Shown here: positions 20,066-30,067 of the stretch, piece after piece
Layout: each line of letters starts with the position of its first letter
Position numbering within the stretch: the stretch's first letter is position 1
DNA from: an uncultured Alphaproteobacteria bacterium
GTDB taxonomy: Bacteria > Pseudomonadota > Alphaproteobacteria > HIMB59 > GCA-002718135
Reading direction: 5' to 3'
DNA: 64,000 bases
Assembly: GCA_902623545.1 (NCBI GenBank)
Contig: CACNUI010000002.1
Span: 62,001-126,000 of the forward strand
The notes under the pieces: generated by a model
Told to the model about the DNA's origin: nothing
The model's input: the letters and a program-made list of their open reading frames with translations, nothing else
Databases searched by the model: none
Made by a program: the position numbers and the translations under genes

Positions 20066-20626
20066 TTAATTTTGCTCACTTATTTTTGTTAAAAATAGAG
20101 GAATATCTGAAAATATTAATTCTATATTTTTAACCATTTTATCAATTTTTTTATTTATTATTTCTTCTTCTGATTTTGAAAACTTATTTAAAACATAACT
20201 TGAAACTAAATCTTTATGTCCAGGATGATCAATTCCAATACGTATTCTAAAATAATTTTCTCCTATAAAATGGTCAATACTTTCCAATCCGTTGTGACCT
20301 CCATTACCACCACCTTGCTTTATTTTTACTTTTGATAATTCTAAATCCAAGTCATCATGAATAACAAAAGTATGGTCTAACTTTATTTTATAAAAATTTA
20401 CAATCTCTGAAACTGCCTTTCCAGATAAATTCATGAATGTAAGAGGTTTTAACACAAAGACTTTTTGATTATTAATTACACCTGAATATAATTCTTTTAT
20501 TTTATCTTCTTTTATTTTATCCAAATTACAATGTGAGATTAAATTATCCACTAAATTGAAACCTACATTATGTCTGGTATTTTTATAATTTATACCTGGG
20601 TTCCCAAGTCCACAAATTAAATACAT
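20066..20626 (-). CDS. pth: Peptidyl-tRNA hydrolase
   Basis: CGLGNPGINYKNTRHNVGF, KPLTFMNLSGKAV, GGNGGHNGLESI. Confidence 0.95.
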   Translation of the reverse strand: MYLICGLGNPGINYKNTRHNVGFNLVDNLISHCNLDKIKEDKIKELYSGVINNQKVFVLKPLTFMNLSGKAVSEIVNFYKIKLDHTFVIHDDLDLELSKVKIKQGGGNGGHNGLESIDHFIGENYFRIRIGIDHPGHKDLVSSYVLNKFSKSEEEIINKKIDKMVKNIELIFSDIPLFLTKISEQN

Positions 20627-20647
20627 ATAATGAAATATAAAGTAAGG

Positions 20648-21325
20648 TTACTTAGATTCTTTATTTTCTTCTTTATTATCAGAAGATTCTTCCTTCTTTT
20701 CTTCTGATTTCTCTGCTGTACCTTCTGCAGCACCTTCTTCAGTAGTTTCTTCAGTTTTAGTCTCAACCTCTACTGTTGGAGGAACAAGAGTGGCGATTAC
20801 AAAATCTCTATCACTAATTGTTGGTGTAACACCTTCAGGCAGTTCAATATTACTAATTTTTACTGCATCTCCTATTTCACTCTGAATTAAATCATATTCT
20901 AGTTTATTAGGAATGTTATTAGCATTACATGTTAGCTCAACAAGTCTTCTAACTGTATTTAATACTCCACCTTTTTTTAAACCAGGACATTTATCTTGAT
21001 TTAAAAACTCAATAGGGATCTCAACATTTACTTTTGTGTTTTCTTGAACTCTCAAAAAATCAAAATGTATAAGTCGATCGCTTACTGGATGATACTGTAA
21101 TTGCTTAGGAAGTATTTTTTCTTTTTTACCGTCAATATTAAGATCAATAATAGTTGAATAAAAAGAACCAGTATCCATTAGTTTTTTGAGTATCTTATCA
21201 TCTAAAGCAATTTTTTTTGGTTCAGTTCCCTTGCCATATATGATGCCAGGTACTAATCCTTTAGCTAAAATGCTACGGTTTGAACCAATATCTTTATTTC
21301 TCTCAATTGCTTTAAAATCACTCAT
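20648..21325 (-). CDS. rplY: 50S ribosomal protein L25/Ctc; start likely MSDFKAIERN
   Basis: L25/TL5 family (GLVPGIIYGKG, HPVSDRLIHFDFLRV); acidic/lysine C-tail; ORF-track start overlaps prs. Confidence 0.9.
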   Translation of the reverse strand: MSDFKAIERNKDIGSNRSILAKGLVPGIIYGKGTEPKKIALDDKILKKLMDTGSFYSTIIDLNIDGKKEKILPKQLQYHPVSDRLIHFDFLRVQENTKVNVEIPIEFLNQDKCPGLKKGGVLNTVRRLVELTCNANNIPNKLEYDLIQSEIGDAVKISNIELPEGVTPTISDRDFVIATLVPPTVEVETKTEETTEEGAAEGTAEKSEEKKEESSDNKEENKESK

Positions 21326-21335
21326 AAAATAAAAG

Positions 21336-22271
21336 TTAATCAAAAAGGGCTGACACTGAAGTATCAGTGTTGATCCTTTTAATCGCATCACCCATTAAAG
21401 GAGCAATACTAATATGTCTAATGTTTTTTGTGCTTTTTACCTCTTTAGTCGGTTCTATTGTATCTGTTAACACCAACTCTTTTATGCTTGAATTTTCAAT
21501 CTTTTTGAGTGCCTCTCCAGATAACACGCCATGAACAATATATGAATAAATATCTTTAGCTCCACTTTTACTAAGAGCATCAGCTGCATTACACAGTGTA
21601 CCTGCAGAGTCAGCTATATCATCTAGTAAAATACAAGTTTTATCTTTAACATCTCCGATAATATTCATTACTTCAGACTCGCCAGGCCTTTCTCTTCTTT
21701 TATCAGCAATTGCCAGTCCAGCATTTAATCTTTTAGCAAAAGCTCTAGCTCTAACAACACCACCAACATCAGGTGAAGCAACAACTAAATCTTTGTTTCC
21801 ATTAAATCTTTCTTTAATATCATCAATTATTGGTCTTACAGAAAAAATATTATCTAAAGGGATATCAAAAAAACCTTGTATTTGACCGGCATGCAAATCC
21901 ATAGTTAAGACTCTATGAGCACCAGCAGATGTAATTAAGTTAGCCACAAGTTTTGCAGTTATAGGAGTTCGAGGACCAGTTTTCCTATCTTGTCTAGCGT
22001 ACCCATAATATGGAATAACTGCAGTAATTCTTTTTGCAGATCCTCTTCTTGCTGCATCTATTGTGATTAATAGTTCCATTAAATGGTCATTTGCAGGGTG
22101 AGATGTTGACTGTATAATGAAAACATCTTCTCCTCTTATATTTTCATTTATTTCAACAAATATCTCTCTATCATTAAAAGTTCTTATGGATGCGTCTGCT
22201 AAAGGCACATTTATATGCTTTGAAATTTTTTGAGCTAACGATTTGCTACTATTACAAGCGATTATTTTCAT
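21336..22271 (-). CDS. prs: Ribose-phosphate pyrophosphokinase
   Basis: [29 protein letters not shown]. Confidence 0.96.
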   Translation of the reverse strand: MKIIACNSSKSLAQKISKHINVPLADASIRTFNDREIFVEINENIRGEDVFIIQSTSHPANDHLMELLITIDAARRGSAKRITAVIPYYGYARQDRKTGPRTPITAKLVANLITSAGAHRVLTMDLHAGQIQGFFDIPLDNIFSVRPIIDDIKERFNGNKDLVVASPDVGGVVRARAFAKRLNAGLAIADKRRERPGESEVMNIIGDVKDKTCILLDDIADSAGTLCNAADALSKSGAKDIYSYIVHGVLSGEALKKIENSSIKELVLTDTIEPTKEVKSTKNIRHISIAPLMGDAIKRINTDTSVSALFD

Positions 22272-22319
22272 ATAATCAAATTCATTACTATATTAGTATT
22301 TTAATAGATCAACATAAAA

Positions 22320-23084
22320 TTAATCATTAAATGCGATGATATTAATCATTCTTCCTGTATTTTTTAATTTCTTAGACTCCCTTCGATGACTAAAAAACAT
22401 ATCGTCATGAGCATAGGTATCTTTGTCAACATTATATAAATTTTTAATTCCTAATTCTTTAAATTGATAGTTAATCAAGCCTCGTAAATTAAAGATATCC
22501 TTATTTAAATTTTTGTATTTAAAAAAAATAGAATATTTTTTATTTTTATTTATAAATTTTTTTTTAAAATCTTTGGATACTTCAAAATTTTTAAATCCCA
22601 AACAGGGACCTATAAGAACAATAATATTTTTTTTATCAATTTTCTGCTTAACAAAATAATTTATACCTTTGGCACTTATATTTTTTAATGCTCCTTTCCA
22701 ACCAGAATGCAGAGCACATATGTATTTATTACTTTTTTCAAATATAAAAATTGGACAGCAATCTGCTGTTAATATTCCTAAAGCAAAATTCTTATCATTA
22801 GTAATTAATCCATCACCTTGAAATTTTTTATCTGAATTATTTTTGTTTATTTTAATTATTTTATTAGAATGTATTTGATTTATTAAGATTATTTTCTTTT
22901 CAATATCTAAACTTTTTAAACATGTTTTAATATTTTTATTAATATTTTTTCTTGTATCTTTTTTGTTTAAGCTGCAATTTAAAGAATAGTTTTCACCCTT
23001 AGACTTACCACCATTTCTTGTAAAAAAACCAATTTTAACTAATGATTTTAACTTATAATGCGTTAAATAATTTTTAATTATCAT
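22320..23084 (-). CDS. Laccase-domain / purine nucleoside phosphorylase family (YfiH/PgeF-like)
   Basis: LTADCCPIFIFE, ALHSGWKGALKNI, IGPCLGFKNFEVS. Confidence 0.88.
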   Translation of the reverse strand: MIIKNYLTHYKLKSLVKIGFFTRNGGKSKGENYSLNCSLNKKDTRKNINKNIKTCLKSLDIEKKIILINQIHSNKIIKINKNNSDKKFQGDGLITNDKNFALGILTADCCPIFIFEKSNKYICALHSGWKGALKNISAKGINYFVKQKIDKKNIIVLIGPCLGFKNFEVSKDFKKKFINKNKKYSIFFKYKNLNKDIFNLRGLINYQFKELGIKNLYNVDKDTYAHDDMFFSHRRESKKLKNTGRMINIIAFND

Positions 23085-24133
23085 AGATTAGATACGACAA
23101 GACATTTAAATAGTTTACCCATACCATTAATATCAATCAGTCTATTAACCTCTGACTTGAGCAGGTCTTTATTTAAATGAGAATCATTTAAATTTAGTTT
23201 TTTTATTCTTTCTAAAATTCCATATTTAATTAAAAAATTTCTTTGTGTATTATATTCATTAATTGATAGTTTTTTTTCTTTAGCTATTTTAATTAATTCA
23301 CTGAAATTTACATGACTTGATATATCTTGCTTACCTATGTTTTCAAATATATGACTTATTTTATGATTAAAAACTGATTGTAATGTAAAATTTTTTATAT
23401 TTTTATAATATCCATAATCAACCAAAATACAAATACCTCTATTTTTTTTTATATATGTACAAATTTCCTCAAAGTATTTATTCCTTGAAAACGATACTTC
23501 ATAAATTTTTTGCTTTTTGTATATCTTTAAGCAATCTATCAATTTTTTATTAATTACCTTTTTATTTACAAATATATGTTTTTTTTCTTTATTATTAAAA
23601 TTAACATATTTTTCAAACCATATATCATTATCCATCACAAATTGCCTTACTGGAAAACAATCAAAAAATTCATTAGAATAAATTACTGAAGGTAAATTTG
23701 ATTTAAAATTTAATGATTTAGACCACTTAATTTTAGACAGCTTAAAGCTATTTAAATTTTTCTTTTGAAACTCTCTAAGTTGTTTATTTATTTCAACAAA
23801 AGTAATATTTGCTTTTTCTAAAAAACTAGGAACTATTTGAGCACTTCTTGCAATATCTTTAAATAAAGTCCCATTACCAGGACCTAACTCAATCAAATTA
23901 AATTTAGAGTTAATTTTTTCTTTCCAATGATAAATTAAATATGCACCAATAATTTCACCGAACGTCTGAGATATCTCTGGCGATGTTATAAAATCAAATC
24001 TTTTTCCTATTGGTTTTTCTTTGATGTAGTATCCATTTTTTTTGTATAAAGTTTGTTGAATGAATTTATCCAGACGGTAATTTTTGTTATTAGAATATAT
24101 TTTTTTATTATTTATTTTTTTTATTTCTAACAT
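23081..24133 (-). CDS. SAM-dependent methyltransferase, NDUFAF7/MidA family
   Basis: DFITSPEISQTFGEIIGAYLIYHW, ELGPGNGTLFKDI, SNEFFDCFPVRQF. Confidence 0.88.
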   Translation of the reverse strand: MLEIKKINNKKIYSNNKNYRLDKFIQQTLYKKNGYYIKEKPIGKRFDFITSPEISQTFGEIIGAYLIYHWKEKINSKFNLIELGPGNGTLFKDIARSAQIVPSFLEKANITFVEINKQLREFQKKNLNSFKLSKIKWSKSLNFKSNLPSVIYSNEFFDCFPVRQFVMDNDIWFEKYVNFNNKEKKHIFVNKKVINKKLIDCLKIYKKQKIYEVSFSRNKYFEEICTYIKKNRGICILVDYGYYKNIKNFTLQSVFNHKISHIFENIGKQDISSHVNFSELIKIAKEKKLSINEYNTQRNFLIKYGILERIKKLNLNDSHLNKDLLKSEVNRLIDINGMGKLFKCLVVSNL

Positions 24134-24902
24134 TCCAAATTATTAATATTCCAAAAATAAAAAAAGGTATACAAAGTATTTGCCCCATCGAAATAAAATT
24201 CAAATATAATCCGATATGTGTATCTGGCTCTCTTAAGTACTCTATAAGAAACCGAAACAATGAATAAAAGATAAGAAATAGACCACTAATCGATCCAAAA
24301 TTTTTTAAATGTTTAGTCCTATAAAAATGAATTAGCAAAATTAAGAATAAAATAACTCCTTCAAAAAATGCTTCATAAAGTTGAGATGGGTGTCTTTTTA
24401 AATTATCAATTGTTGGATATATTACTGAAATAAAAAATTCAGTTGGTTTGCCTATTAATTCAGAATTAATAAAATTTGCAATTCTCCCAAGAAACAGACC
24501 TATAGGCGCTACTACTGCTACAAGGTCTGCAAGATAAAAAAATTTTATTTTATTTAATCTTGAAAACAAATATGTTGCGGTAATGACTCCCAATAATCCA
24601 CCATGAAATGACATTCCTCCATTCCATATTTCAAATACGTAAATTGGGTTTTTTATAAATAAATCAATTTGATAAAAAATAACATAACCAATTCTTCCAC
24701 CTAAAATAATACCTAAAAAAATCCATATGAAAAAGCTATCTAATTGAGCGTTTGTTACTAAGTTACCTTTAACTTTATTTAGATATCTAATAACTACCAA
24801 TCCAAAAACTAGACCAAAAATATACGCAAGGCTATACCATCTTATATCAATAAAAAATAAAGAGAAAATTACAGGGTCTATTGAAGGTTGAACAAAATTC
24901 AT
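24108..24902 (-). CDS. lgt: Prolipoprotein diacylglyceryl transferase
   Basis: GGRIGYVIFY, GGMSFHGGLLG, RIANFINSELIGKPT. Confidence 0.95.
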   Translation of the reverse strand: MNFVQPSIDPVIFSLFFIDIRWYSLAYIFGLVFGLVVIRYLNKVKGNLVTNAQLDSFFIWIFLGIILGGRIGYVIFYQIDLFIKNPIYVFEIWNGGMSFHGGLLGVITATYLFSRLNKIKFFYLADLVAVVAPIGLFLGRIANFINSELIGKPTEFFISVIYPTIDNLKRHPSQLYEAFFEGVILFLILLIHFYRTKHLKNFGSISGLFLIFYSLFRFLIEYLREPDTHIGLYLNFISMGQILCIPFFIFGILIIWNVRNKKNK

Positions 24903-24923
24903 ATTTATATTATTAGTTTATTT

Positions 24924-25223
24924 ATGGTTAATAAAAACAAAATATTCTCAGATTTATCAAAATTTGCAGTAGATGCTATGAGTGCCTTTTCTGGATTAAA
25001 AGAAGAAATAGAGACAATAGTTTCTTTAAGAGTGAATAAAGTGATTAAAAAAATGAATTTAGTAAAAAAAGATGAATTTGATGTTTTAAAATCAATGGTC
25101 CAAAAACTATTAGATGAAAATAAGAAAAATAATAAAAAGCCAAGTAAAGCTAAAACAAAATTAAGAAATCCTGTAAAAAAGAAAAAAACTATAAAAAATA
25201 AGAGAAAAACAGTCAAAAAATAG
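24924..25223 (+). CDS. Accessory factor UbiK family (BMFP) protein; start likely 24924
   Basis: Short coiled-coil protein with VKKDEFDVLKSMVQKL and Lys-rich tail; divergent from lgt. Confidence 0.75.
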   Translation: MVNKNKIFSDLSKFAVDAMSAFSGLKEEIETIVSLRVNKVIKKMNLVKKDEFDVLKSMVQKLLDENKKNNKKPSKAKTKLRNPVKKKKTIKNKRKTVKK

Positions 25224-25294
25224 ATATTATTCACATTAATTCGTTAATTTTTATAAATATACTTGCAAAACAACGAAAATTTTATGTAATCAAT

Positions 25295-25327
25295 ATTTAG
25301 TAGTATAATTATTTATTACTACTAAAT
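25295..25327. promoter_or_regulatory. 11-bp inverted repeat immediately upstream of the YbjN-domain gene
   Basis: ATTTAGTAGTA-(11 nt)-TACTACTAAAT, ending 5 nt before ATG 25333. Confidence 0.7.
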
Positions 25328-25332
25328 AATGT

Positions 25333-25821
25333 ATGGATATAGACAATATTTCATTAAATCCCATTGATATTGTTGAGGATATAATTCATCAAAAAAAATG
25401 GAATTTTAGTAGAGCGGCAGACCATGAATTAGTGGCTGAAATTGCTTCACACTGGTGTTCTTATCGACTTTATTTTAATTGGTCCGAAAAAATTAATGCT
25501 TTAAGCTTATCTATTACCTTCGATATTTGTTTTCCAGAAACTAAACTTAGGAAAGCGTATGAATTGTTGGGTTTAATAAATGAAAACTTGTGGATAGGAC
25601 ATTTTGATATAACAAGTAATAACGGTATTCCAGCATTTAGGCATACAATTTTATCAAATTCACAAAATGATATTTTACATAAAAAATTTGAGGATTTAGT
25701 AGATATAGGAATTTATGAATGTGAGAAATTTTATCCCAGTTTTCAGCAAGTCTTATTTGAAAATATTGAACCTAAAGAAGCAATAAAGTTTTCAAAGTTT
25801 GAAATAATTGGCAGAGCCTAA
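25333..25821 (+). CDS. YbjN domain-containing protein
   Basis: Alphaproteobacterial YbjN type; adjacent to proC. Confidence 0.8.
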   Translation: MDIDNISLNPIDIVEDIIHQKKWNFSRAADHELVAEIASHWCSYRLYFNWSEKINALSLSITFDICFPETKLRKAYELLGLINENLWIGHFDITSNNGIPAFRHTILSNSQNDILHKKFEDLVDIGIYECEKFYPSFQQVLFENIEPKEAIKFSKFEIIGRA

Positions 25822-25851
25822 TATATATATATTAATAATTATTTTTAAATT

Positions 25852-26661
25852 ATGAAAAAAATTCTTTTAATTGGGTGTGGTCATATGGGAAATGCTCTTC
25901 TAACAGCCTGGATTAAAACAGATACATACAACCTTACTATTATTGATCCGATAAAATATAAATCATTAAAAAATAAGTTTAAAAACAAGAAAGTAGAAAT
26001 AATTAAATCTGTTACTGATTTAAAGAAAAATATAAATTTTGATATTATAATTTTTGCAACAAAACCTGGGGATTTAAACGATGTGTTGAATCAGTTATGT
26101 AAAATTAAAATAAATAAAAAAACTATACTTGCTAGTATTATTGCAGGTAAAAAAATTAAAACTTTTAAAAAAAATTATAAAAATTTTAAGAATATTTTTA
26201 GAGTTATGCCAAACATGCCTGCTTTAATTAATCAAAGTATGAATTGTGTAGTTGCAAATAAACAAGCAAACAGGTTATCGATAAATGAAGTATTAAAGTT
26301 ATTTAGTTATTCAGGAAAGACAATTTTGTTAGAAAGCGAAAAATACATAGATATGGCCACTGCTATTTCAGGCAGTGGCCCAGGTTTTGTTTTTAATATA
26401 ATTGATGCTATGGAAAGTGCAGCAAATAAGTTAGGATTTAAAAAAGAAATATCGAAAATATTAGTTACAGAAACTTTTAGCGGTTCTGTGAATTTATTGT
26501 TAGAAAACAAACTTAATGCCAAAGAATTAGTTAGCACAGTAGCAACAAAAGGGGGCACTACTGAGGCTGGATTAAAAATCATGAAAAAAAATAATCTTCA
26601 TAAAATTTTTGAAGAATTAACTAGAGCTGCATACAAAAAAGCAAAAGAACAAGGTAATTAA
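25852..26661 (+). CDS. proC: Pyrroline-5-carboxylate reductase
   Basis: LIGCGHMGNALL, MPNMPALI, ATAISGSGPGFVF, VATKGGTTEAGL. Confidence 0.95.
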   Translation: MKKILLIGCGHMGNALLTAWIKTDTYNLTIIDPIKYKSLKNKFKNKKVEIIKSVTDLKKNINFDIIIFATKPGDLNDVLNQLCKIKINKKTILASIIAGKKIKTFKKNYKNFKNIFRVMPNMPALINQSMNCVVANKQANRLSINEVLKLFSYSGKTILLESEKYIDMATAISGSGPGFVFNIIDAMESAANKLGFKKEISKILVTETFSGSVNLLLENKLNAKELVSTVATKGGTTEAGLKIMKKNNLHKIFEELTRAAYKKAKEQGN

Positions 26662-27195
26662 ATGACAAAAGATAAAATTTTCATAGCGGAACAAACATTA
26701 AAAATTTTAGAAAATACTAGCTGGAGTAAACTTAATATTGATCAGATAGCAAAATCTAAAAAAAAATTATATATTAAAAACAAGAACGAACTTCTCACAA
26801 ATATTAATCGTTACTTTGATTATCTCCTAAGAAAAAATATTAAGGAAATTGAAAACTCTTCATCTAAAGATATGGTTTTTGAAATTATAATGCAGAGATT
26901 GGATATCTTAAACCTGCATAGAAAAGCTATTAAGAGGACTATAGATCATTTATCGTCTAACCCACATTTATTTTTAAAACTTTTACCTTCTTTTATAGAA
27001 AGTATAATTTTGATTGCCTCACTAGCAAACATTAAAATTAATGGTGTAAGTGGGGCAGCTAGAATTAAATCAATTTTGATTTTATATTTTTTAATAATTT
27101 ACACATGGAATAAAGATCAAACATCTTCTTTAGAAAAAACTATGACCACTTTGGATAATTATTTAACTAATCTAAATAAAATAATTAAATTATAA
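26662..27195 (+). CDS. TetR-like / COQ9-like small helical protein
   Basis: N-terminal HTH-like segment and ubiquinone-biosynthesis COQ9-like helical architecture; weak motif support. Confidence 0.5.
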   Translation: MTKDKIFIAEQTLKILENTSWSKLNIDQIAKSKKKLYIKNKNELLTNINRYFDYLLRKNIKEIENSSSKDMVFEIIMQRLDILNLHRKAIKRTIDHLSSNPHLFLKLLPSFIESIILIASLANIKINGVSGAARIKSILILYFLIIYTWNKDQTSSLEKTMTTLDNYLTNLNKIIKL

Positions 27196-27197
27196 CA

Positions 27198-27542
27198 ATG
27201 TTTAAAAATATAATTGATTTTTCTGATTTTAATAAGATTGATATTAGATTGGGAACTATTGTAGAAGCTATAGATTATAATGAATTGCATAAACCATCTA
27301 TACTTTTAAAAATCGATTTTGGAGATGAAATAGGAATTAAGAAGAGTTCAGCACAATTAAGAAATAATTATTCTTCTCAGGAATTAATTAATAAACAAAT
27401 AATTGCTGTTGTAAATTTCCAACCAAAACAAATAGGTAAAATTATTTCTGAAGTTTTGGTTCTTGGTTTACCTGATGACAATAATGAGCCAATTTTAGTA
27501 ATGCCAAATGTTATTTTAAAAAATGGTGTAAAACTTTATTAA
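27198..27542 (+). CDS. tRNA-binding domain protein, CsaA-like
   Basis: FNKIDIRLGTIVEA.., AVVNFQPKQIGKIISEVLVLG OB-fold. Confidence 0.85.
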   Translation: MFKNIIDFSDFNKIDIRLGTIVEAIDYNELHKPSILLKIDFGDEIGIKKSSAQLRNNYSSQELINKQIIAVVNFQPKQIGKIISEVLVLGLPDDNNEPILVMPNVILKNGVKLY

Positions 27543-27544
27543 AT

Positions 27545-28837
27545 TTATATTGGTAAAAGTACTAATAATTTTAAACCACCTAATTCTGATTCACCTAATT
27601 TTATTTCACCACCATGTGATCTTACTATATCTCTTGTAATTGTTAATCCTAGCCCACTTTCACCTTTTAATTTATTTCTTGAGGGATCTAATGTAAAAAA
27701 AGGTTTAAATACATCTTCAAATTTTTCTTTTGGTATACCTGGGCCATTATCATTTATTTCTACATTACAACCTTCACCACTTAAATAAATCTTAATATTA
27801 ATTTTATTTGCATATCTCTTTGAATTATCAATAATGTTTTGAAAAGCTCTTTTAAGTTGTATTGGGCGTCCAGATGTTTGAACCCTATTTATTTCATCAA
27901 ATTTAATAACATAGTTTTGTGTATCAATATTTTTTAAGCATTCTTTAATTACATCATTTATAACAATATATTCTATAGTTTCAGGAGATTCTGTTTTGAC
28001 AAAACTCACGTAACTATCTAGCATCGCTGTCATTTCTTGAATATCAATTTCTAGTTCTTTTTTAGCATCGATATCTTTAAGTAGTGATAATTGTAACTTC
28101 ATTCTTGTTAGTGGAGTGCGTAAATCATGACTTACACCTGCTAACATTTCAGTTCTTTGTTTTAAAAATCTTTTTATTCTTGTTCTCATTTGATTAAAAG
28201 CTTGAGATGTTTGACGTATTTCATAAGCTCCAACACTTTTTAATTCTGGTGCATCTAAACCTCTACCAAAAGTCTCTGCTATTATTGCCAATCTTTTTAA
28301 TGGTTTTAGTTGTTTACTCATTAAAAAATAAGACATAAATAATAAAATTAAAGACGCAAATATCATCCAAAGTAAAAAAACAAAGGCTGTTTCGCTGTAA
28401 AGTCTGTCTTTATCTACATTAATTAGCAGAAGATTATTATTGAGCTTTATTTTTATAATAACACCTTTTTCCAAATTACTAACATCAAATGAAAAAGGCC
28501 TGTTTAAGTTTGAAAGAGATTGTCGAAGTCTTTTTGATAAAATTCCTCTACTATCTGTTTTTGAAGATAGACCAAGCAATTCATCTTTATTTAGAGTAAA
28601 TTTCATCTTAAAATCCTTTTCTGCAATTTCTTTTGCATAGATTTCCAAATCATCTTCAATTAATTTTACTATCACATTTATGTCAGCTGCTACTGACTCT
28701 GCCAGACGTTTTGAAATAATATTCCATGATGTTTGATAAAAAACTAAAGACGTAACTAATACTAAAATAATTATTGGCACAAAAATTATAATTATTGAAC
28801 GACCAATTAATGTTGTTGGTATAATATTCTTAAACAT
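27545..28837 (-). CDS. Two-component sensor histidine kinase (EnvZ-like)
   Basis: GVSHDLRTPLTRMKLQL, DNSKRYA, DNGPGIP, GLGLTITRDI. Confidence 0.93.
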   Translation of the reverse strand: MFKNIIPTTLIGRSIIIIFVPIIILVLVTSLVFYQTSWNIISKRLAESVAADINVIVKLIEDDLEIYAKEIAEKDFKMKFTLNKDELLGLSSKTDSRGILSKRLRQSLSNLNRPFSFDVSNLEKGVIIKIKLNNNLLLINVDKDRLYSETAFVFLLWMIFASLILLFMSYFLMSKQLKPLKRLAIIAETFGRGLDAPELKSVGAYEIRQTSQAFNQMRTRIKRFLKQRTEMLAGVSHDLRTPLTRMKLQLSLLKDIDAKKELEIDIQEMTAMLDSYVSFVKTESPETIEYIVINDVIKECLKNIDTQNYVIKFDEINRVQTSGRPIQLKRAFQNIIDNSKRYANKINIKIYLSGEGCNVEINDNGPGIPKEKFEDVFKPFFTLDPSRNKLKGESGLGLTITRDIVRSHGGEIKLGESELGGLKLLVLLPI

Positions 28838-29517
28838 TATAATTCATCACATATTAACTTGTAACCTTTACCTCTAACAGTTTTTATATATTGAGGCTGT
28901 TTAGGATTGTTTTCAATTTTTTGCCTTAATCTAGTTACTCTTACATCAATTTTTCTTAATTCAGTCTCATCGAATTCTTGCTCTGCTAATTCCTCTCTTA
29001 GTACAATATCATTTCTTTTATTAATCAATTTTACTAATAAGTCACACTCACCTTCAGTTAAATAAATAATGTTATTTTTATACTTTAACTCAATGTTTGA
29101 TAAATCAAAAATAAAATTTCCAAAAGTAACTTTTACTATTTTGTTTGATAAATTTTTATACAAATTTAAAAGTTTAATAATTCTTAAGTAAAGTTCTTCA
29201 GCCTCAAAAGGTTTAGATAAATAGTCATCCGCACCTTCTTTCAGGCCATCAATCTTATTTTTATCCTCTCCCATAGCAGTAAGCATCATAACTGGCGTAT
29301 TAGAAATATTTTTTACAAATTCTATTAAATTTATTCCATCCCCATTTGGCATCATTCTATCTAAAATTATAATATCAAAAATTATGTAAGATAAAATTTC
29401 TTTCGCTTCTAAAAAATCTTCACATAAATAGACTTCAAATTTTTTTTCTGTTAAATAATCTCTTAAAAGTTTTCTTAATCTCTCATCATCATCAACAATA
29501 AGTATATTTTTTTTCAT
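28837..29517 (-). CDS. OmpR-family response regulator
   Basis: IVDDDERLRKLL, ILDRMMPNGDG, TVRGKGYKL. Confidence 0.93.
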   Translation of the reverse strand: MKKNILIVDDDERLRKLLRDYLTEKKFEVYLCEDFLEAKEILSYIIFDIIILDRMMPNGDGINLIEFVKNISNTPVMMLTAMGEDKNKIDGLKEGADDYLSKPFEAEELYLRIIKLLNLYKNLSNKIVKVTFGNFIFDLSNIELKYKNNIIYLTEGECDLLVKLINKRNDIVLREELAEQEFDETELRKIDVRVTRLRQKIENNPKQPQYIKTVRGKGYKLICDEL

Positions 29518-29522
29518 TAGTA

Positions 29523-30005
29523 TTAATTTATTTCATCAAACTTTCTTTGATTATTTATATCAATCATTTTGTATAGAACTTTTTTAAAGCTATTAATATC
29601 TGACTCCTCAAAATTTTTAATTACATTGTAAATTTTATTAATTTGAATATTTGACAGTTTTTTTTCTAAATCATACCCTCTTTTTGAAAGGGTTAGTTTT
29701 TTTGTCCTTTTATCTTCACCGATTGACAAAATAATATATTTTTCTTTGACTAATTGATTTAAAACCCTAGAGAGACTTTGTTTAGTTATTTGAAGTATTT
29801 TTAGCAGTTCTTTAATAGTTAAATTATTCCTTTTTCCAACAAAATAAATCACTCTGTGATGTGCACGACCAAATTTTATTTGCTCAAGAACTCTATCTGG
29901 GCCGGAGGTAAAATCTCTATATGAAAAAAACATCAATTCTATTATTTTTCTTATTTCTTTTTCATTTAAAAAAAGAGGTGTTAACAAATTATTTAGGTCA
30001 GCCAT
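29523..30005 (-). CDS. MarR-family transcriptional regulator
   Basis: MarR wHTH (LTIKELLKILQITKQSLSRVLNQLVKEKYI, DKRTKKLTLS); in operon with RR and HK (PetP-PetR-like arrangement). Confidence 0.88.
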   Translation of the reverse strand: MADLNNLLTPLFLNEKEIRKIIELMFFSYRDFTSGPDRVLEQIKFGRAHHRVIYFVGKRNNLTIKELLKILQITKQSLSRVLNQLVKEKYIILSIGEDKRTKKLTLSKRGYDLEKKLSNIQINKIYNVIKNFEESDINSFKKVLYKMIDINNQRKFDEIN

Positions 30006-30067
30006 ATTGACTTAATTATGCATGACTGATAGTCAATTGTCATTTAAAAAATAAAATTATTTTAATT

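Noticed and set aside
24905-25234. Minus-strand Phe-rich ORF antisense to the UbiK-like gene
   Set aside because: Reverse complement of a Lys-rich (AAA-rich) coding sequence produces poly-Phe.
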